From an uncultured Dialister sp. (GTDB lineage Bacteria > Bacillota > Negativicutes > Veillonellales > Dialisteraceae), in the NCBI RefSeq assembly GCF_900538805.1, contig NZ_UPZP01000049.1, forward strand, positions 1 to 15,848: DNA of 15,848 nt, read 5' to 3'. A model generated the notes under the pieces. That model did not search any database and was not told the DNA's origin. It was given only the letters and a program-made list of their open reading frames with translations. This document shows, in pieces, positions 1-6,623 of the stretch. A program made the translations under genes and the position numbers. The number at the start of each line of letters is the position of its first letter. Position 1 is the stretch's first letter.

Positions 1-198
1 AAGGAGGTCCATGACGAAGCAGTGCATAAAAATTCTTATAAAAGGAAACTCTATGAATTAATCAGTGCTTCCCTAGGGCAATGAAATTTTTATACTGCCG
101 CAGCGCTTCTCCACAACTGTGAAAAACAGGCGAAGGAAGGCAAAGCATTGCGGGTTTATTTGCTTATCATAGAAAATGATGCAAAGCTGCAAAGACTA
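1..198 (+). pseudogene. 3' end of an unidentified reading frame interrupted by an in-frame TGA
   Basis: Frame 1 is open from the first base to a TGA at 82-84 (27 codons, ending ISASLGQ). The same frame then stays open for 38 more codons to a TAA at 196-198 (NFYTAAALLHNC..., ending NDAKLQRL). Both halves have a protein-like composition with mixed charged and hydrophobic residues. I do not recognise the family. Three readings are possible: a gene ending at 84, a longer gene broken by a nonsense change (for example TGG to TGA), or chance openness of the second part. No selenocysteine insertion element could be established. Confidence is low because only the tail is in the window. Confidence 0.3.
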
Positions 199-314
199 TA
201 AGAGCAAAAATGAGAATGTTATCCCATGACTATCCTGAGAAGCGCCGGCTTTGGCGGACATGCCCATTCTCCGAAGAGCGGAGTACGCAGAAATGGCATC
301 ACATGCCGGCCAAC

Positions 315-346
315 TAAAAAAGGCTGTGAATTTCACAGCCCTTTTT
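315..346 (-). terminator. Bidirectional-looking intrinsic terminator at the end of the nfeD-floA operon
   Basis: A stem GGCTGTGAA / TTCACAGCC (322-330 with 332-340) is flanked by an A-run on one side and a T-run on the other, so it can act on either strand. It lies 8 bases beyond the stop codon of the last minus-strand gene, and could also stop plus-strand transcription from the frame at the window start. Confidence 0.8.
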
Positions 347-353
347 CCTGCGG

Positions 354-848
354 CTATGTATTTTCTATAAGTTCTTCCTGCTTCCGTTCCACCCAGCTTT
401 GGAAATCGGCCTTATCCCCCACGGATACGTAGGAGAGCTGGACCGGAAGGGCCACCAGGCCGCCGGTGATGCGGGCGCCGATGTAAAGCTGGCTCCAGTT
501 GTGGGAAACGCCGGCTACTTCATTGTATTCCACAGGCATGTAGAAGGCACGGAAGGAAATATGGTAGTCCGAGTTAATGAAGGACCAGGGCATGGCCACC
601 AGCAGCTTTTTCTCGCAGATGAGGGCCACCGGATTGTGAACGCGGTTGATGCGCCACAGGGAGCAGGCCACCACCACCGCCGCAATAACATAGAATATGA
701 TGCCATGGTTCATGTTATGGGAAATGGCAAAAACTACGGCGCCTGCACTGATGAGTACATAAATAAGGGACAGAAAAATAATATACAGTTTTGAGCGGTA
801 ACATTCCCATAATATCTTCCCGTATAATTTCTCTTTATATGTATCCAA
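354..848 (-). CDS. Small membrane protein of unknown function, last gene of the nfeD-floA operon
   Basis: The family is not recognised. About 164 residues. Two hydrophobic segments lie close together near the N-terminus (about residues 21-43 and 49-64), followed by a soluble domain of about 95 residues with several beta-rich stretches (for example YHISFRAFYMPVEYN). A membrane-anchored PH-like domain or other small beta-domain is possible, but that is a guess from shape only. There is no ATG start. The frame begins with TTG codons at 855-857 and 846-848. The first has an AAAGG only 1 base upstream, while the second has it 10 bases upstream, so I chose the second. It follows the preceding gene by under 20 bases and ends at a good terminator, so it is very probably co-transcribed with floA and nfeD. 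A link to membrane microdomains is inference from position only. Confidence 0.75.
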   Translation of the reverse strand: MDTYKEKLYGKILWECYRSKLYIIFLSLIYVLISAGAVVFAISHNMNHGIIFYVIAAVVVACSLWRINRVHNPVALICEKKLLVAMPWSFINSDYHISFRAFYMPVEYNEVAGVSHNWSQLYIGARITGGLVALPVQLSYVSVGDKADFQSWVERKQEELIENT

Positions 849-866
849 TGCAATCAAGCCTTTCTC

Positions 867-1313
867 TTATCTACACGGCTTCCATGGTCTTCTGCACCGG
901 GGCGGTCCAAACACGGCGTCATACATGACCCACTGCCTGGGGTCCAGCACTGGACCGGAGAGGCCTTCGTTTCCTGTCATAGTTTCTGTTGTAGCGGAAT
1001 GTTCTTCTTTTTTAGCGTCCACCTGCTTTATCTGCTGTTCATAAGGTAAAACTGCCGCAGGAACTTCCTTTTCAATCCTGCTCTCCTGCCGTTTCTTCTG
1101 AACAGCGGCATTATTCTTCTTTACATTTTTTACATTTCCTGTCTTTATTTTAGCAGATTTCTGTTTCACTTTAAAGATTTTCTTTTCAGAATAATCTGCT
1201 TTCTCTGCCTTTTCTTCTTTTTCAGGGGCTGTTCCTGTCTTTTTTCCCCAGGAGCGAAGCATTTTTTCCCTGACTCTGCCATAATCATACCCATTGGGGG
1301 CCTTCTGTTCCAT
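867..1313 (-). CDS. Lysine-rich low-complexity protein of unknown function, downstream of floA
   Basis: The family is not recognised. 148 residues. The first 130 or so are strongly hydrophilic and rich in Lys, Glu, Ala and Gln, with no hydrophobic segment, so this part is probably disordered or coiled. The last 25 residues differ in character: a Trp/Tyr/Pro/Arg-rich tail (WVMYDAVFGPPRCRRPW) that looks like a short binding motif. The start is firm: an AAGGAGGT lies 5 bases before the ATG, and that ribosome-binding site overlaps the floA stop codon. Only 9 bases separate the two genes, so they are translated from one mRNA. A disordered linker with a conserved tail suggests an adaptor, but this is inference. 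Confidence 0.7.
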   Translation of the reverse strand: MEQKAPNGYDYGRVREKMLRSWGKKTGTAPEKEEKAEKADYSEKKIFKVKQKSAKIKTGNVKNVKKNNAAVQKKRQESRIEKEVPAAVLPYEQQIKQVDAKKEEHSATTETMTGNEGLSGPVLDPRQWVMYDAVFGPPRCRRPWKPCR

Positions 1314-1322
1314 AGGACCTCC

Positions 1323-2306
1323 TTAAGGCTGTTTATTACCCTTGGCGCTCTGTCCGGCAATGCTGCCGCGCATTTCCGTATCAGCCTCTATATTTTTCAG
1401 GTTGTAGTAATCCATGACCCCCAGATGACCGCTCTTCAATGCTTCCGCCATGGCCTTGGGCACTTCGGCTTCCGCCTCCACCACCTTGGCCTGCATTTCC
1501 TGGGTATAAGCCCGCATTTCCTGTTCCTTCGCCACAGCCATGGCCCTTCTTTCTTCCGCCCTTGCCTGGGCAATCTGCTTGTCTGCCTCCGCCTGGTCCG
1601 TCTGCAGCTGGGCGCCGATATTCCGGCCCACATCCACATCGGCAATATCAATGGAAAGAATTTCAAAGGCCGTGCCCGAATCCAGCCCCTTTTCCAGTAC
1701 GGTCTGGGAAATATGGTCCGGATTTTCAAGCACGTCCGTATGTTTTTCGGAGGAGCCCACGGTGGTGACGATGCCCTCCCCTACCCTGGCAATAATGGTG
1801 GCTTCCCCAGCGCCGCCTACCAGGCGATCAATGTTGGCGCGCACGGTGACCCGGGCGCGGACCTTCAGCTCAATGCCGTTTTTAGCCACTGCAGAAATGG
1901 TGGGCGTTTCAATAACCTTCGGATTGACGCTCATCTGTACCGCTTCCAGCACATTCCGTCCTGCCAGGTCAATGGCGGCGGCCTGCTCAAAGGACAGGTC
2001 AATCTGGGCGCGATGGGCCGCAATCAGGGCATCCACCACATTATCCACATTGCCGCCGGCCAGATAATGGGCTTCCAGCTGGTTCACATTAAGGGCAAGC
2101 CCTGCCTTGGTCCCCTTGATAAGGGGCAGCACAATCATTCTTGGTTCCACCCGGCGGATACGCATGCCCACCAGGTTGAAGAGAGAAATATTGACCCCCG
2201 CAGCCAGAGCGGAAATCCATAGACCAATGGGCACGAAATGAAGAAATACTGAAAGGCCTGCCACCACAATGACAAGGACCATAAAGGGAAATACCATGAG
2301 TTCCAT
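1323..2306 (-). CDS. floA: Flotillin-like membrane microdomain scaffold FloA
   Basis: 327 residues, close to the roughly 330 of Bacillus FloA (YqfA). One N-terminal hydrophobic hairpin (about residues 4-45) anchors the protein. It is followed by the SPFH/PHB-type domain with the FloA-typical stretch around NPKVIETPTISAVAKNG and RVTVRANIDRLVGG. A long Ala/Glu/Lys-rich coiled coil (about residues 230-300, with QAEADKQIAQARAEERRA) drives oligomerisation in this family. FloA organises cholesterol-free membrane microdomains and is normally encoded beside an NfeD protein, as here. An AGGAGG lies 5 bases before the ATG. The preceding gene nfeD ends 36 bases upstream, and the following gene starts 9 bases after the floA stop. 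Identification is confident. The specific clients in this organism are unknown. Confidence 0.95.
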   Translation of the reverse strand: MELMVFPFMVLVIVVAGLSVFLHFVPIGLWISALAAGVNISLFNLVGMRIRRVEPRMIVLPLIKGTKAGLALNVNQLEAHYLAGGNVDNVVDALIAAHRAQIDLSFEQAAAIDLAGRNVLEAVQMSVNPKVIETPTISAVAKNGIELKVRARVTVRANIDRLVGGAGEATIIARVGEGIVTTVGSSEKHTDVLENPDHISQTVLEKGLDSGTAFEILSIDIADVDVGRNIGAQLQTDQAEADKQIAQARAEERRAMAVAKEQEMRAYTQEMQAKVVEAEAEVPKAMAEALKSGHLGVMDYYNLKNIEADTEMRGSIAGQSAKGNKQP

Positions 2307-2342
2307 ACATTCCTCCTGTTTTTAAGAAATAGAAATACCATA

Positions 2343-3071
2343 TTACTTGATTGCCTTAACTACGACATAGCTTGATTCTGCTTTGACCACCATCACAGAC
2401 CTTCCGGCTTCAATGAAGGTGCCCTCCGACAGGGCGTCCACCAGCTCCCCCTCGATCTTGACCTTTCCTGCCGGCCGGAGTACGGAAACCGCAATCCCCT
2501 TCCTGCCTTCCAGCCCCTTCAGATTCTTGGAAGAAGAAACGAAGCCCCTGTTTCCTTTCAGTTCCGTGTGGAGAGTGATTTTCTTCCATAAGCGGCTGCC
2601 CTCCAGATGACCGAGGATGAAATAGAGCCCCACCCCCGCTGCAAGGACGGCAAAGGATAATATGTAAAGTGCCTCCGTGCCGCCGCCAAAGGTAAAGAAC
2701 AGGCCTCCCAGAACCAGCACCAGACCGCAGAGGATACCGGCGCCGGACATGAAAAGGAGGATATCCGTGAATATCAGCACCAGACCGCCGAAGTAGAGGA
2801 TAAATTCCCAAAAGAAACTTTCCTCTTCATACCAGTTGGCACCGATGAGTATGCACCCGGCTATGGCCGCCGCCAGGGCACCGCCTGAAAATCCGGCGGT
2901 CTTGATTTCAGCGGCAATGGAAATCAGGATCACCGCTGCCAGCACCGTTTCAATGACGGGATTCTTAATCATCATCGCCACATCCCTGCCGTCAAAGGCA
3001 AGGGCCGGTTCAAAGAAGGACAGAAAAAAAGGCAGGAAAATAATGAGTCTTTCCCAATGATATTTCATCAT
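2343..3071 (-). CDS. NfeD family membrane protein (short form without the protease domain)
   Basis: 242 residues. It begins with a hydrophobic signal-like segment ending in ALAFDG (about residues 1-27). It continues with about four transmembrane segments (roughly 38-60, 64-80, 88-130 and 134-155). The C-terminus is a small OB-fold-like soluble domain (about 175-242, containing GRKGIAVSVLRPAGKVKIEGE and ending VVVKAIK). This is the architecture of NfeD proteins that partner with flotillin/stomatin proteins. The ClpP-like serine protease domain of the long form is absent. Start: AAGGAGG lies 4 bases before the first ATG and 7 before a second adjacent ATG, so either could be used. It is the first gene of the operon nfeD-floA-two unknowns, and the OB domain is thought to interact with the flotillin. 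Confidence 0.9.
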   Translation of the reverse strand: MMKYHWERLIIFLPFFLSFFEPALAFDGRDVAMMIKNPVIETVLAAVILISIAAEIKTAGFSGGALAAAIAGCILIGANWYEEESFFWEFILYFGGLVLIFTDILLFMSGAGILCGLVLVLGGLFFTFGGGTEALYILSFAVLAAGVGLYFILGHLEGSRLWKKITLHTELKGNRGFVSSSKNLKGLEGRKGIAVSVLRPAGKVKIEGELVDALSEGTFIEAGRSVMVVKAESSYVVVKAIK

Positions 3072-3123
3072 CCCGCCTCCTTTTGAAAAATTCTCGAAAG
3101 AAATTCCATTTCCTTCTGTTTAA

Positions 3124-3154
3124 ATTATACTATACTCCGCCACCTTCCTGCCAC
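3124..3154 (-). promoter_or_regulatory. Candidate promoter of the nfeD-floA operon
   Basis: On the minus strand there is an exact TATAAT (3124-3129). A weaker -35-like GTGGCA lies 19 bases upstream (3149-3154, four of six consensus bases). This puts the start of transcription about 45 bases before the nfeD ATG. The -10 is convincing and the -35 is not. Confidence 0.45.
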
Positions 3155-3211
3155 TTTCTGCAAAAGAAGCTTATTTACGGCAGTTACGGTATAACCATTC
3201 CGGATGTAAAG

Positions 3212-3220
3212 TGTTATAAT
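3212..3220 (+). promoter_or_regulatory. Extended -10 promoter of cfa
   Basis: TGTTATAAT is a perfect extended -10 element (TG, one base, TATAAT) about 38 bases before the cfa ATG. The -35 position (around 3192-3197) matches poorly, as is usual for extended -10 promoters. Confidence 0.55.
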
Positions 3221-3257
3221 AATGATAAGCAATAAAATTTAAATCTGGAGGTGCCTT

Positions 3258-4451
3258 ATGTTTAAAAAAGAAGCGCTTAACATGGCTTTGCAGTTATGGA
3301 AAAAAGGTGGTTTCACCGTTCGTTTTTGGGATGGCACGGAAAAGAGCTATGGCTCCACCCCACCCAGATTTAAAGTTATTTTCAATAAAGAACCGAACTT
3401 CTCCCCTTCCGATTTGAAAGAAGACCTGGATGTCCTTATAGGTTCAGCCTATGTGGACGGCATCGTGGATTTTGAAGGAAATCTGGATGATATCGTAGCC
3501 ACCGCCTTTGAAAAGGATCCGGTGGAGCTCCCCTACCACCTGGGTTCCCTTCGCCAGAAACTCATCAAGGAAGAAGAAAAAAGAGAAAAGGCAAATATCC
3601 ATGCCCACTATGATTTAGGCAACGAACTCTTCGATATATTCCTTGACCCCACTAAAACTTATTCCTGCGCCTATTTCAAACACGAAAACGACAGCCTCTA
3701 TGAAGCGCAGATGAATAAAATCAACCTGTCCCTCCGGAAGCTTTTCCTGAAGCCCGGCGAAAAGCTGCTGGATATCGGCTGCGGCTGGGGCGAACTTATC
3801 ATTTATGCCGCCAAAAAATACAACGTTCACGCCTATGGCATTACCCTTTCGGAAGAACAGTATAAGACAGCGAAAGAAAGGATTCATAAAGAAGGACTGG
3901 ACGGCAGATGCGACGTCATTCTGGAAAACTATCTGGACCTGGATTCCGACGACTACCAGTTTGATAAAATCGTATCCATCGGCATGTTCGAACATGTGGG
4001 CAAGAATTACCTGCCCCTCTATTTCAACAAAGTATCCCATCTCCTGAAGCCCGGCGGCCTCTTCCTGCTCCACTCCATCCTGAACATGGATCCCCAGGAA
4101 AAACAGACAAAGAACTGGATGACCAAGTACATCTTCCCCGGCGGCTACGTACCGGGCATTCGGGAAACGGTCTCCCTCTTCCCCCTCTTCGGTCTTCGCA
4201 TGATCGGCTTTGAAAGCCTCCGCCGCCACTATGCCAAAACCCTCCACTGCTGGGCTGAAGCATTCAACGCCCATAAGGACAGCCTGCCCGACAAATACGA
4301 TGAGAAATTCAAACGGCTCTGGGACATTTACCTCAGGGGCTGCGAATCGGGCTTCCGGACCGGCGTCCTGGATGTGGGCCAGTTTATCCTGAGCAAAGGA
4401 GTCAATAACGACCTGCCCATGACCATGGAATCCATTTACAGCGATAAATAA
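3258..4451 (+). CDS. cfa: Cyclopropane-fatty-acyl-phospholipid synthase
   Basis: 397 residues. It transfers a methylene group from S-adenosylmethionine to the cis double bond of phospholipid acyl chains in the membrane, usually as cells enter stationary phase or acid stress. The N-terminal domain (1-110) precedes the family's HAHYDLGNELF block (about 115-125) and YSCAYF (135-140, carrying the conserved Cys). The class I methyltransferase signature LLDIGCGWGELI covers the SAM loop (DIGCGWG at 172-178). IGMFEHVG (241-248) contributes the conserved Glu-His pair. The C-terminal part contains FPGGYVPG and the RRHYAKTLHCW stretch typical of Cfa. GGAGG lies 6 bases before the ATG. It is monocistronic, with its own promoter and a strong terminator right after the stop. 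A related SAM-dependent fatty-acid methyltransferase is the only real alternative. Confidence 0.95.
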   Translation: MFKKEALNMALQLWKKGGFTVRFWDGTEKSYGSTPPRFKVIFNKEPNFSPSDLKEDLDVLIGSAYVDGIVDFEGNLDDIVATAFEKDPVELPYHLGSLRQKLIKEEEKREKANIHAHYDLGNELFDIFLDPTKTYSCAYFKHENDSLYEAQMNKINLSLRKLFLKPGEKLLDIGCGWGELIIYAAKKYNVHAYGITLSEEQYKTAKERIHKEGLDGRCDVILENYLDLDSDDYQFDKIVSIGMFEHVGKNYLPLYFNKVSHLLKPGGLFLLHSILNMDPQEKQTKNWMTKYIFPGGYVPGIRETVSLFPLFGLRMIGFESLRRHYAKTLHCWAEAFNAHKDSLPDKYDEKFKRLWDIYLRGCESGFRTGVLDVGQFILSKGVNNDLPMTMESIYSDK

Positions 4452-4461
4452 GGTGTATATG

Positions 4462-4487
4462 AAAAGGACCGCGCTGCGGTCCTTTTT
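4462..4487 (+). terminator. Intrinsic terminator of cfa
   Basis: Stem AAAAGGACCGC / GCGGTCCTTTT with a GCT loop and a T-run begins 10 bases after the cfa stop codon. The leading A-run would also let it stop minus-strand transcripts. Confidence 0.9.
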
Positions 4488-4523
4488 GTTGTGGGCATAG
4501 GGTTCGAGGGTACGTGGAGAAAA

Positions 4524-4633
4524 GGTTCTGAAATTTGACTAGCCTATGGCCGGAGAGTTAAGGTTCTTAAGATTGACCGGCCTTCGGCCGGAAGGTTCTT
4601 AGGTTTGACAGCGGCCTTTGGCCGCTGAGGGTT
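4524..4633 (+). repeat. P modules, three tandem copies with different palindromes
   Basis: Each copy starts GGTTCT..., runs to TTGAC or close to it, and then carries a palindrome. Copy 1 starts at 4524 with a decayed palindrome. Copy 2 has CCGGCC-TTC-GGCCGG (4577-4591). Copy 3 has AGCGGCC-TTT-GGCCGCT (4610-4626) followed by GAGGGTT. The flanks are nearly constant while the stem arms and loops differ but remain complementary. Confidence 0.75.
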
Positions 4634-4638
4634 GTGGT

Positions 4639-4657
4639 ATCGCCGCTTCGCGGCGAT
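4639..4657 (+). repeat. H hairpin module
   Basis: Perfect inverted repeat ATCGCCGC-TTC-GCGGCGAT followed by GAGTATATAG. The identical hairpin is at 6986-7004. A version with shorter arms, ATCGCC-TTC-GGCGAT, is at 10922-10936 with the same GAGTATATAG flank. Confidence 0.75.
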
Positions 4658-4723
4658 GAGTATATAGACAGCGTTACGGGATTGGCGCTTGTGTCTACAA
4701 CATTGCATAACGGAGAGCAAGAG

Positions 4724-4775
4724 CCCCCTTCCACAGGAAGGGGGTGGCGCCGTTAGGCGACGGAGGATAGGGGCG
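4724..4775 (-). repeat. M1 module, minus orientation
   Basis: CCCCCTTCC-ACA-GGAAGGGGG (4724-4744) is joined to a second hairpin region GCGCCGTTAGGCGACGG and to GAGGATAGG. Read on the minus strand it starts CCTATCCTC, like the plus-oriented copies at 4968 and 11160. It is co-linear with the block at 15617-15668. Confidence 0.75.
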
Positions 4776-4967
4776 TGGATTAGACGATAGAAGTCAGAAA
4801 TCAGACGTCAGACTGCGTTACTGGATTACCTTCCCGCCTCATCGTCATTCTGAGCGAAGCGAAGAATCTCGGTTCAAGCCGTAAGTGATAGAAATATTAA
4901 TAAATACCTGTCGGCGGGAAGGAGTCGGAGGATAGGGACGTCAAGTTCTTTCCTAAATCCTTTTGGA

Positions 4968-5010
4968 CCTATCCTCAGCCCTTTCGGGCAGCTCCTTCCT
5001 GAGGAAGGAG
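4968..5010 (+). repeat. M1 module, plus orientation
   Basis: CCTATCCTC, then a variable hairpin AGCCC-TTTC-GGGC, then CTCCTTCC-TGA-GGAAGGAG (4992-5010). The copy at 11160-11201 is almost identical, except that its inner stem is AGGGC-TTC-GCCC, a reversed set of pairs. Confidence 0.75.
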
Positions 5011-5067
5011 CCTGACGTTACGGGATTTACATTTGTGACACCAATGCTGCATGACGAAGAGTAAGAG

Positions 5068-5118
5068 CCCCCTTCCTCAGGAAGGGGGTGGCGCCGTTAG
5101 GCGGCGGAGGATAGGGGC
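5068..5118 (-). repeat. M1 module, minus orientation, second copy in region I
   Basis: CCCCCTTCC-TCA-GGAAGGGGG followed by TGGCGCCGTTAGGCGGCGG and GAGGATAGGGG. It differs from the 4724 copy in the loop and by a single base in the second hairpin. Confidence 0.75.
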
Positions 5119-5133
5119 GTCTGATTGTCTTTT

Positions 5134-5189
5134 ATCTAATATCTTTCATCTAATATCTTTCGTCTAATTTCTATCGTCTAATTTCTTTC
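5134..5189 (+). repeat. 14-base tandem repeat, four units
   Basis: Four consecutive 14-base units: ATCTAATATCTTTC twice, then GTCTAATTTCTATC and GTCTAATTTCTTTC. It is pyrimidine- and AT-rich, unlike the GC-rich modules beside it. Confidence 0.85.
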
Positions 5190-5205
5190 CCTTCTCAATC
5201 CCCAT

Positions 5206-5238
5206 AAAAAAAAATCCCTGCCTTATGACAGGGATTTT
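5206..5238 (-). terminator. Intrinsic terminator of serS
   Basis: On the minus strand, the stem AAAATCCCTG / CAGGGATTTT with a short loop is followed by a run of nine Ts, 12 bases after the serS stop codon. Confidence 0.92.
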
Positions 5239-5249
5239 GGGATGATTCT

Positions 5250-6569
5250 TTATTTATCTTCTTTAGCTGCAGGTTTGGAGCTGGGGAAGCCGTTTCTCTT
5301 TCCGATGACGGTGATGCCGCCCATGTAGGGAACCAGTGCTTCCGGAACCTTGATGGTACCGTCTGCCTGCTGGTAGTTTTCCATGATGGCAGCCACGGTT
5401 CTGCCTACTGCCAGGCCGGAGCCGTTTAAGGTGTGCACGAATTCCGGTTTAGCGCCGGGGGTGCGGCGGAAGCGGATGTTGGCGCGGCGTGCCTGGAAAT
5501 CAAGGCAGTTGGAGCAGGAGGAAATTTCACGGTACTTGTTCTGTGCCGGCATCCATACTTCGATATCATAGGTCTTGGCAGAGGAGAAGCCGATATCACC
5601 GGTGCAGAGGCATACTACATGATATGGGAGTTTCAGGCGCTGCAGCACCTTTTCCGCTTCGGCGGTCAAAGATTCCAGTTCGTCCCAGCTGTCTTCCGGT
5701 TTGCAGTATTTCACCATTTCCACCTTATGGAACTGGTGCTGGCGGATGAGGCCGCGGGTATCCTTGCCGGCGGAACCTGCTTCTTTGCGGAAGCAGGGGG
5801 TAAGGGCGGTGAGGTGAACCGGAAGCATATCTCCGTCCAGGATTTCGCCGGAGAAATAGTTGGTCAGCGGTACTTCGGCGGTTGGGGTCATGTACATGTT
5901 TTCCCCTTCCACCTTGTACATATCTTCCGCAAATTTCGGCAGCTGGCCGGTGCCCTGCATGGATTTGCCGTTGATGATGTATGGCGGAATCACTTCGGTG
6001 TAGTCATTTTCTTTTGTGTGGAGGTCCAGCATGAAATTGTATACTGCCCTTTCCAGACGGGCTGCACCGGACAGGTAGAAATAGAAGCGAGCGCCGGAAA
6101 CCTTGCCTGCCCTTTCTGCGTCCAGGATTCCCAGGTCATCGCCCAGTTCATAATGGGCTTTGATGGGGAAATCAAACTTCGGGATTTCGCCCCAGCGGCG
6201 GACTTCCGGATTTTCGCTGTCGTCCTTGCCGATGGGAACGGATTTATCAGCCATGTTCGGGATATGGAGAAGGAGCTCGTTCAGTGTGCCTTCCACTTCG
6301 CCCAGTTCCTTGTCAATGGCGGAAATTTTCTTTCCTACTTCCCTCATGGAAGCGATGGCATCTGCTGCATCTTCCCCGTTCTTCTTTGCCTGGGCGATTT
6401 TCTTGGACTCTGCATTCTTTTCGCTCTTCAGCGCTTCCGTTTCCTGCAGAAGTTCCCTTCTCTTTCCGTCAAGTTCCAGCACCTTGTCCAGGTCAAAGGG
6501 GTTGTGACGGTTCACCAGGTTCTGTTTAACCTCATCAGCATGTTCACGAATAAATTTGATGTCTAACAT
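5250..6569 (-). CDS. serS: Serine-tRNA ligase
   Basis: 439 residues. A cytoplasmic class II aminoacyl-tRNA synthetase that charges tRNA-Ser (and tRNA-Sec where present). The N-terminal long coiled-coil arm (about 28-105) binds the tRNA variable arm. The core shows TPTAE (228-232, serine pocket), motif 2 FRKEAGSAGKDTRGLIRQHQF (from 260) and motif 3 NGSGLAVGRT (382-391). The start is the ATG at 6567-6569, giving MLDIKFIREH, the usual SerRS N-terminus. A GGGAGAG ribosome-binding site precedes it. The longer frame from a TTG at 6588-6590 would place that site inside the gene and is rejected. The gene is transcribed alone, from the promoter at 6831-6859 through a T-box leader, so its expression should follow uncharged tRNA-Ser. 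Confidence 0.97.
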   Translation of the reverse strand: MLDIKFIREHADEVKQNLVNRHNPFDLDKVLELDGKRRELLQETEALKSEKNAESKKIAQAKKNGEDAADAIASMREVGKKISAIDKELGEVEGTLNELLLHIPNMADKSVPIGKDDSENPEVRRWGEIPKFDFPIKAHYELGDDLGILDAERAGKVSGARFYFYLSGAARLERAVYNFMLDLHTKENDYTEVIPPYIINGKSMQGTGQLPKFAEDMYKVEGENMYMTPTAEVPLTNYFSGEILDGDMLPVHLTALTPCFRKEAGSAGKDTRGLIRQHQFHKVEMVKYCKPEDSWDELESLTAEAEKVLQRLKLPYHVVCLCTGDIGFSSAKTYDIEVWMPAQNKYREISSCSNCLDFQARRANIRFRRTPGAKPEFVHTLNGSGLAVGRTVAAIMENYQQADGTIKVPEALVPYMGGITVIGKRNGFPSSKPAAKEDK

Positions 6570-6623
6570 AACTATCTCTCCCTGTATCAAATTTGCCGGT
6601 TTCCGGCATATAAGCGAGGAAAT

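Larger units (their letters stand above)
4490..5205. repeat. Repeat region I: mosaic of palindromic modules between convergent cfa and serS
   Basis: A gene-free stretch of about 715 bases made of modules that recur in the other three repeat regions. In order it holds three P modules (4524-4633), an H hairpin (4639-4657), a block starting GCGTTACGGGATT (4671-4720) and a minus-oriented M1 module (4724-4775). It continues with a TCAGAC-rich block (4790-4821), the CATTCTGAGCGAAG block (4846-4868), a plus-oriented M1 module (4968-5010), another GTTACGGGATT block (5016-5067), a minus-oriented M1 module (5068-5118) and a 14-base tandem repeat (5134-5189). Open frames here are short or start without ribosome-binding sites, and no coding signal is convincing. 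Confidence 0.8.

Noticed and set aside
1..61. AAGGAGGT followed by ATG at 11-13, suggesting a gene start
   Set aside because: The frame ends after 16 codons (MTKQCIKILIKGNSMN) and the spacing is very short. Probably coincidence within the open frame 1.
4724..4744. Strong CCCCCTTCC/GGAAGGGGG hairpins as transcription terminators
   Set aside because: None is followed by a T-run, and dedicated terminators already exist next to the genes.
4862..4886. tRNA T-arm-like word GGTTCAAGCC
   Set aside because: No acceptor, D or anticodon arms can be formed around it.
5433..6566. Long open frame of 377 codons on the plus strand inside serS
   Set aside because: It is antisense to serS, which is a full, confidently identified gene with RBS, T-box and terminator. 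The frame is a by-product of serS codon use, as are the other antisense frames in floA, rsmA, ychF, sfsA and dapL.
6570..6590. Upstream TTG start for serS
   Set aside because: It would include the GGGAGAG ribosome-binding site in the coding sequence and add residues absent from the usual SerRS N-terminus.
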